NCBI RefSeq assembly: GCF_000308495.1
Contig: NZ_BAFU01000054.1
Coordinates: 1-49,324, forward strand
DNA length: 49,324 nucleotides
DNA from: Nocardia brevicatena NBRC 12119
GTDB lineage: Bacteria; Actinomycetota; Actinomycetes; Mycobacteriales; Mycobacteriaceae
Reading direction: 5' to 3'
Shown: piece by piece, positions 46,543 to 49,324 of the stretch
Layout: every line of letters starts with the position of its first letter
Position numbering within the stretch: position 1 is the stretch's first letter
Notes under the pieces: generated by a model
Told to the model about the DNA's origin: nothing
The model's database searches: none
The model's input: the letters and a program-made list of their open reading frames with translations, nothing else
Translations under genes and position numbers: made by a program

Positions 46543-48255
46543 TCAGGACTCGTCGATGACTTCGACACGATGGTTGTCGATGATGTGCCCGTTCTCGTCT
46601 TCGATGCGGATGGCTTCGATGCGGGATTTGACGGTGGGATGCACGCCGTTCATGAAGTGCATCTTCAGCTCTGGCGGCTTGCCGTCTACCCAGTACTCGC
46701 GGTTCATATGGGAGATGGCGAGCTGTTTGCGGGCTTGTGCTTCGAGCTCTTTCTGGCTCGATCGCTGGGCGTCGGGATCATTGGTTTTCACTTCATGCCA
46801 GGTGCGGCCCTGTTCGGTGACGATATCGACCTCGCTGGCCATACGGGTGCCGGTGGGGGTGCTTACATCGACCAGCGGGCCGAGATCGTGAATGTCGTCG
46901 AGTTTGGCGGCCATCCGGATTTCGCCATCGTATCCGCGGAGGTTGGCTTCACGTCCCTGCAGTGCGGCGTCGTTGATCGTGCGACGGGTGACGGTTTCAC
47001 CTCCTGTGGTTCCGGCGCGCACCGTCTCGGATAGGCGTGAGATGTTGTCGCGGAGGGCGTCGATTCCTTCTTGCCAGCGGGCGGCGCCTTTGTCTGCCAG
47101 TTCTGGTGACCTCTCCAGCAGGGTGTTCAGCCGGTGTTGGGTGGTGTCGAGGTCGGCGTGCATGGCGTCGAGGCGATCGCGGGCCGCGCGGAGTTCGGGT
47201 TCGGGTACCGGCTGATGTTCGTATCGGTGGATCTCGGCGAGCCGGTCGGCGATATCGACGCCGGCGCGGTCGGCTGCGCCGCGCATCTTTTCGAGCCATT
47301 GGTTGGTGTTGTTCGCGGCGACGCTGTCGATCATCCGCTGCGCCTTCGGTGTTTGGGTGAAGGCTTCGGTGTCGCGTTGAGCAAGGCGGTCGGCGACGTG
47401 TGGGGGGAAACCGTCGCGCGTGAATTCAGCACGTCGTTCGAGCAGGGTCTCACGGTAGGTGTTGGCCATGGGTTGCTGCCGGTACTCGTGGTAACGCTCA
47501 TGAAGCAGTCTTGTGGCTCGGTCGACAGCACGGGGATCGGCGCCGCTGTTCTCGAGCCGGGCGAGCGCCTGCTTGAGTCCCTTGGGCAGTGAGGTGTCCT
47601 GTTCGGCCCGTGACGTGAGCCGGGCCAGTGCGTCATCGACCGATCCCGCCCGGGTCCGCGGTGAGGTCGCGATCTCGCGAAGCACGGGGGCGAGTTCGAT
47701 GTTGTCTGCCCATTCGGTGGTGCGGGCTGCGGCATCGCGGCTGATCAGGTGCTGGGCACGCTCACTGCGCAGATAGTCGTCGACCTGGCTTCTGGCGGTG
47801 GTTTCGGCTGCGTCTGCGGTCTCACCGCGGTCGCGAAGTTCGCGGGATCTGTTGTTGAGGAATTCTTGCCGCAGGGTCCGTTCCCGTACCTGCAATTGCT
47901 GCTGATATCTGTCCAGCACCGCGCGCTCGACCCGGGTAGCGGTCCCAGGGTCCACTCCGCTCGCGTGGATCCTGGCCAGCAGCCCTGTTACGTTATCGGG
48001 AACTCCGTGGCGATCACCGGCGCGACCCTCGTGCGCCATCGGCGGATCCAGTCGCCGGATGCCGGCTTCGATCTGTTCGCGGCCGTCGTGCTCGGCGTCG
48101 TCGATCCTCCTTCGTACCCCACGCACCTCCTCCGCGAGATCACCCAACGTGTCGTGCAGATGGGGACCAGCCCGGCGACTGAGCAACCTGACCATGGCGT
48201 CGCGCATGCTCTGGAGCAACTCACGTCCCGCTTCGCTCAGGGGTGCCCCACTCAT
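46543..48255 (-). CDS. Repeat-domain protein with C-terminal PD-(D/E)XK nuclease signature
   Basis: A 570-residue cytosolic-looking protein with no signal peptide. Residues 1-430 are helical. They contain two diverged copies of a unit of about 110 residues (near 90-200 and 228-335), each opening with a pattern like SGxDPxxxxRxxxxLxxRY. Residues 440-515 carry a restriction-endonuclease-like site: Glu445 in GYDGEIRMAAKL, Asp477 in ASEVDIV, and Glu488-x-Lys490 in WHEVKTND, then a helix with Gln503/Gln511. This suggests a DNA or RNA nuclease, perhaps a toxin or defence effector. No immunity-like gene is visible beside it. It lies 46 bases after the tyrosine recombinase on the same strand, so the two are probably one operon. 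Function is inferred from the active-site pattern. Confidence 0.7.
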   Translation of the reverse strand: MSGAPLSEAGRELLQSMRDAMVRLLSRRAGPHLHDTLGDLAEEVRGVRRRIDDAEHDGREQIEAGIRRLDPPMAHEGRAGDRHGVPDNVTGLLARIHASGVDPGTATRVERAVLDRYQQQLQVRERTLRQEFLNNRSRELRDRGETADAAETTARSQVDDYLRSERAQHLISRDAAARTTEWADNIELAPVLREIATSPRTRAGSVDDALARLTSRAEQDTSLPKGLKQALARLENSGADPRAVDRATRLLHERYHEYRQQPMANTYRETLLERRAEFTRDGFPPHVADRLAQRDTEAFTQTPKAQRMIDSVAANNTNQWLEKMRGAADRAGVDIADRLAEIHRYEHQPVPEPELRAARDRLDAMHADLDTTQHRLNTLLERSPELADKGAARWQEGIDALRDNISRLSETVRAGTTGGETVTRRTINDAALQGREANLRGYDGEIRMAAKLDDIHDLGPLVDVSTPTGTRMASEVDIVTEQGRTWHEVKTNDPDAQRSSQKELEAQARKQLAISHMNREYWVDGKPPELKMHFMNGVHPTVKSRIEAIRIEDENGHIIDNHRVEVIDES

Positions 48256-48301
48256 CGCAGACCCCGGCCGATGGCACCAGGCACGAAACCCACTGCCAGG
48301 A

Positions 48302-49231
48302 TCACCGCCGCCGCGCGGCAGGGTCGCTGCCGGCCTGATACCGGCGTAACCCCTCGTCGGACACCCGCGCGTACTTGGCGAGGCTGCGCACCGAGGTGTG
48401 CCCGCCCAATTTCATCAGCACCGGGGTCGACGCACCCTCCTCGGCCGCGTGGGTCAGCCGCGAATGCCGCAGCTGATACAGCGTATAGGGGCCGTCGTCG
48501 TAACAGGCGGTGTGGACCTCGAACAACTCCGCCGCCCGCCGGTAGGACAAGCGGGCCCGCCCGGTGACCGGGTCGACGTCGCCCAGAGCCACCGACGAGC
48601 GGGCCTTACGGTCGGTGAGGAACACCGGCCCGCGACGCCGGCCCGCCAGCACCCGCGGCAACAACCGCGCAGTGCCGGTCTGCCACGCGATCACATCCCT
48701 GGCCCCGCCTTTGCGTGTCACCACCGCGCACCGATTCGCCGTGTCCAGGTCGGGAACATCCAGCGTCAGCACCTCCTCCGCGCGCGCGGAGGACTCGTAG
48801 AGCATGTGCCACAACACCCGTTCCCGCAGCGGCGCATCCGATCCCAGGATCTCGGCGACCCGATCCCGGCTCAACGCCTTGCTGGTGTCCGGCGGCGCGG
48901 GCCGCGCCCGCAACCGCGCCAGCGGATCACCCGCCAGCCAGCCCTGCTCACGCCAATACCCACACGCCGAGCCCAGCGCCGTCAACCGGATGTTGAACGT
49001 CTTGGCCGACTTGGCGCCCCACACGAACGTGAACCAGCCGCCCACCCGGTCCGGATCGGTATCCAGCTGTGCCACATCGGTATCCGCGCCGAAATCGGCG
49101 ACGAGGCGATCCAGCGCCGCCGCGTAGGTGGCACGGGTGTTCGGCACCGTGATCGTGCCCAGATAGATCCGCACCGCATCGGCCAGCCGCACACCACACA
49201 CTGCGGCCGGAAGCACATGGACCCGCCCCAT
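48302..49231 (-). CDS. Tyrosine recombinase/integrase
   Basis: A 309-residue site-specific recombinase. The N-terminal SAM-like core-binding domain spans about 15-105. The catalytic domain has Arg150 (ESSARAEEVL), Lys174 (VTRKGGARD), Arg255 in LYQLRHSRLTH (Tyr252 stands where a His is more usual), His278 (LGGHTSVRSL) and nucleophile Tyr287 (AKYARVS). ATG 49231. Beside a Tn3 transposase it may be a TnpI-type resolvase for cointegrates, as in Tn4430-like elements. It could also be an independent integrase. Confidence 0.9.
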   Translation of the reverse strand: MGRVHVLPAAVCGVRLADAVRIYLGTITVPNTRATYAAALDRLVADFGADTDVAQLDTDPDRVGGWFTFVWGAKSAKTFNIRLTALGSACGYWREQGWLAGDPLARLRARPAPPDTSKALSRDRVAEILGSDAPLRERVLWHMLYESSARAEEVLTLDVPDLDTANRCAVVTRKGGARDVIAWQTGTARLLPRVLAGRRRGPVFLTDRKARSSVALGDVDPVTGRARLSYRRAAELFEVHTACYDDGPYTLYQLRHSRLTHAAEEGASTPVLMKLGGHTSVRSLAKYARVSDEGLRRYQAGSDPAARRR

Positions 49232-49324
49232 CCCTGACCTCCCACGCGCTACCGCAGATAGTTTCCCGAGTCGACTCCGCTTGAGCGGTGCATCGCGCCA
49301 GGACGACTCCGAGATTACCGCACA
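49232..49324. other. Candidate recombination site upstream of the tyrosine recombinase
   Basis: The 93 bases before the recombinase start contain the palindrome GAGTCGACTC (49268-49277) and a direct repeat CGACTCCG (49272-49279 and 49304-49311). TnpI-type resolution sites lie just upstream of their recombinase gene. The DNA is cut by the window end, so the assignment is tentative. Confidence 0.3.

Larger units (their letters stand above)
43405..49324. mobile_element. Tn3-family transposon, right end outside the window
   Basis: Bounded on the left by the inverted repeat at 43405. It contains tnpA (two frameshifts), a repeat-plus-nuclease gene and a tyrosine recombinase. A convergent arrangement leaves nine bases between tnpA and the nuclease gene. 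No right inverted repeat (CTTAGCGTGAC-like) is seen up to 49324, so the passenger genes are inside the element only if its end lies further right. Target duplication cannot be checked without that end. Confidence 0.75.

Noticed and set aside
46533-46600. Right end of the Tn3 element directly after tnpA
   Set aside because: No CTTAGCGTGAC-like inverted copy of the left repeat is present there, so the element appears to continue.

Overview
The window is high-GC actinobacterial DNA. It most likely comes from a Nocardia-like member of the Mycobacteriales. Reasons: a mycothiol ligase gene (mshC), an MmpL transporter, MTB12-like and LppL-like lipoproteins, F420-type luciferase-like oxidoreductases, XRE/DUF5753 regulators, and a gene order that I recall for M. 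tuberculosis Rv2141c to Rv2130c (M20 peptidase, PEBP, pyrD, LppL, uppP, phosphomutase, DUF3090, SCO1664-type, mshC). The genus is an inference; no rRNA or other decisive marker is present.

Layout. 0.2-2.1 kb: a PPOX-fold flavoprotein and a solitary XRE/DUF5753 regulator. 2.4-24.5 kb: the conserved block. It is interrupted by a frameshifted long-chain fadD, a ribA plus degenerate PfkB operon behind a repeat-bearing promoter, an MTB12-like lipoprotein plus MmpL transporter, a TetR/SnoaL pair cut down by one deletion, a haem-uptake ABC operon (hmuTUV) behind a DtxR/IdeR-type iron box, and an aldo/keto reductase. 24.8-26.6 kb: an MBL-fold hydrolase and a TetR regulator. 26.6-31.6 kb: a decayed stretch of gene remnants (TetR N-terminus, alpha/beta hydrolase, CCSFF protein, dihydrodipicolinate-reductase-like protein) around an intact methyltransferase and an orphan type II thioesterase. 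31.3-40.4 kb: two divergent operons share an operator-rich promoter. The leftward one reads ferredoxin, NTF2-like, 419-aa unknown, FadD19-like ligase, reductase remnant. The rightward one reads carboxymuconolactone-decarboxylase-like, F420 oxidoreductase, then an overlapping glycosyltransferase, methyltransferase and prenyltransferase-fold cassette. 40.4-43.4 kb: a second F420-type oxidoreductase with a palindromic operator, a dehydrogenase remnant, a small secreted protein and a methyltransferase.

43.4 kb to the window end is a Tn3-family transposon. Its left inverted repeat closely resembles the classical Tn3 end. It holds a twice-frameshifted tnpA, a 570-aa gene with a repeated helical N-terminus and a C-terminal PD-(D/E)XK nuclease signature, and a tyrosine recombinase that may be its resolvase. 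The right end lies outside the window. This nuclease-recombinase passenger module is the best candidate for an undescribed system.

At least seven genes or gene remnants are broken by what look like single-base deletions, mostly in short homopolymers. Some of these pseudogenes may therefore be sequencing or assembly errors. The larger deletion junctions at about 15.27, 28.57 and 31.28 kb look genuine.
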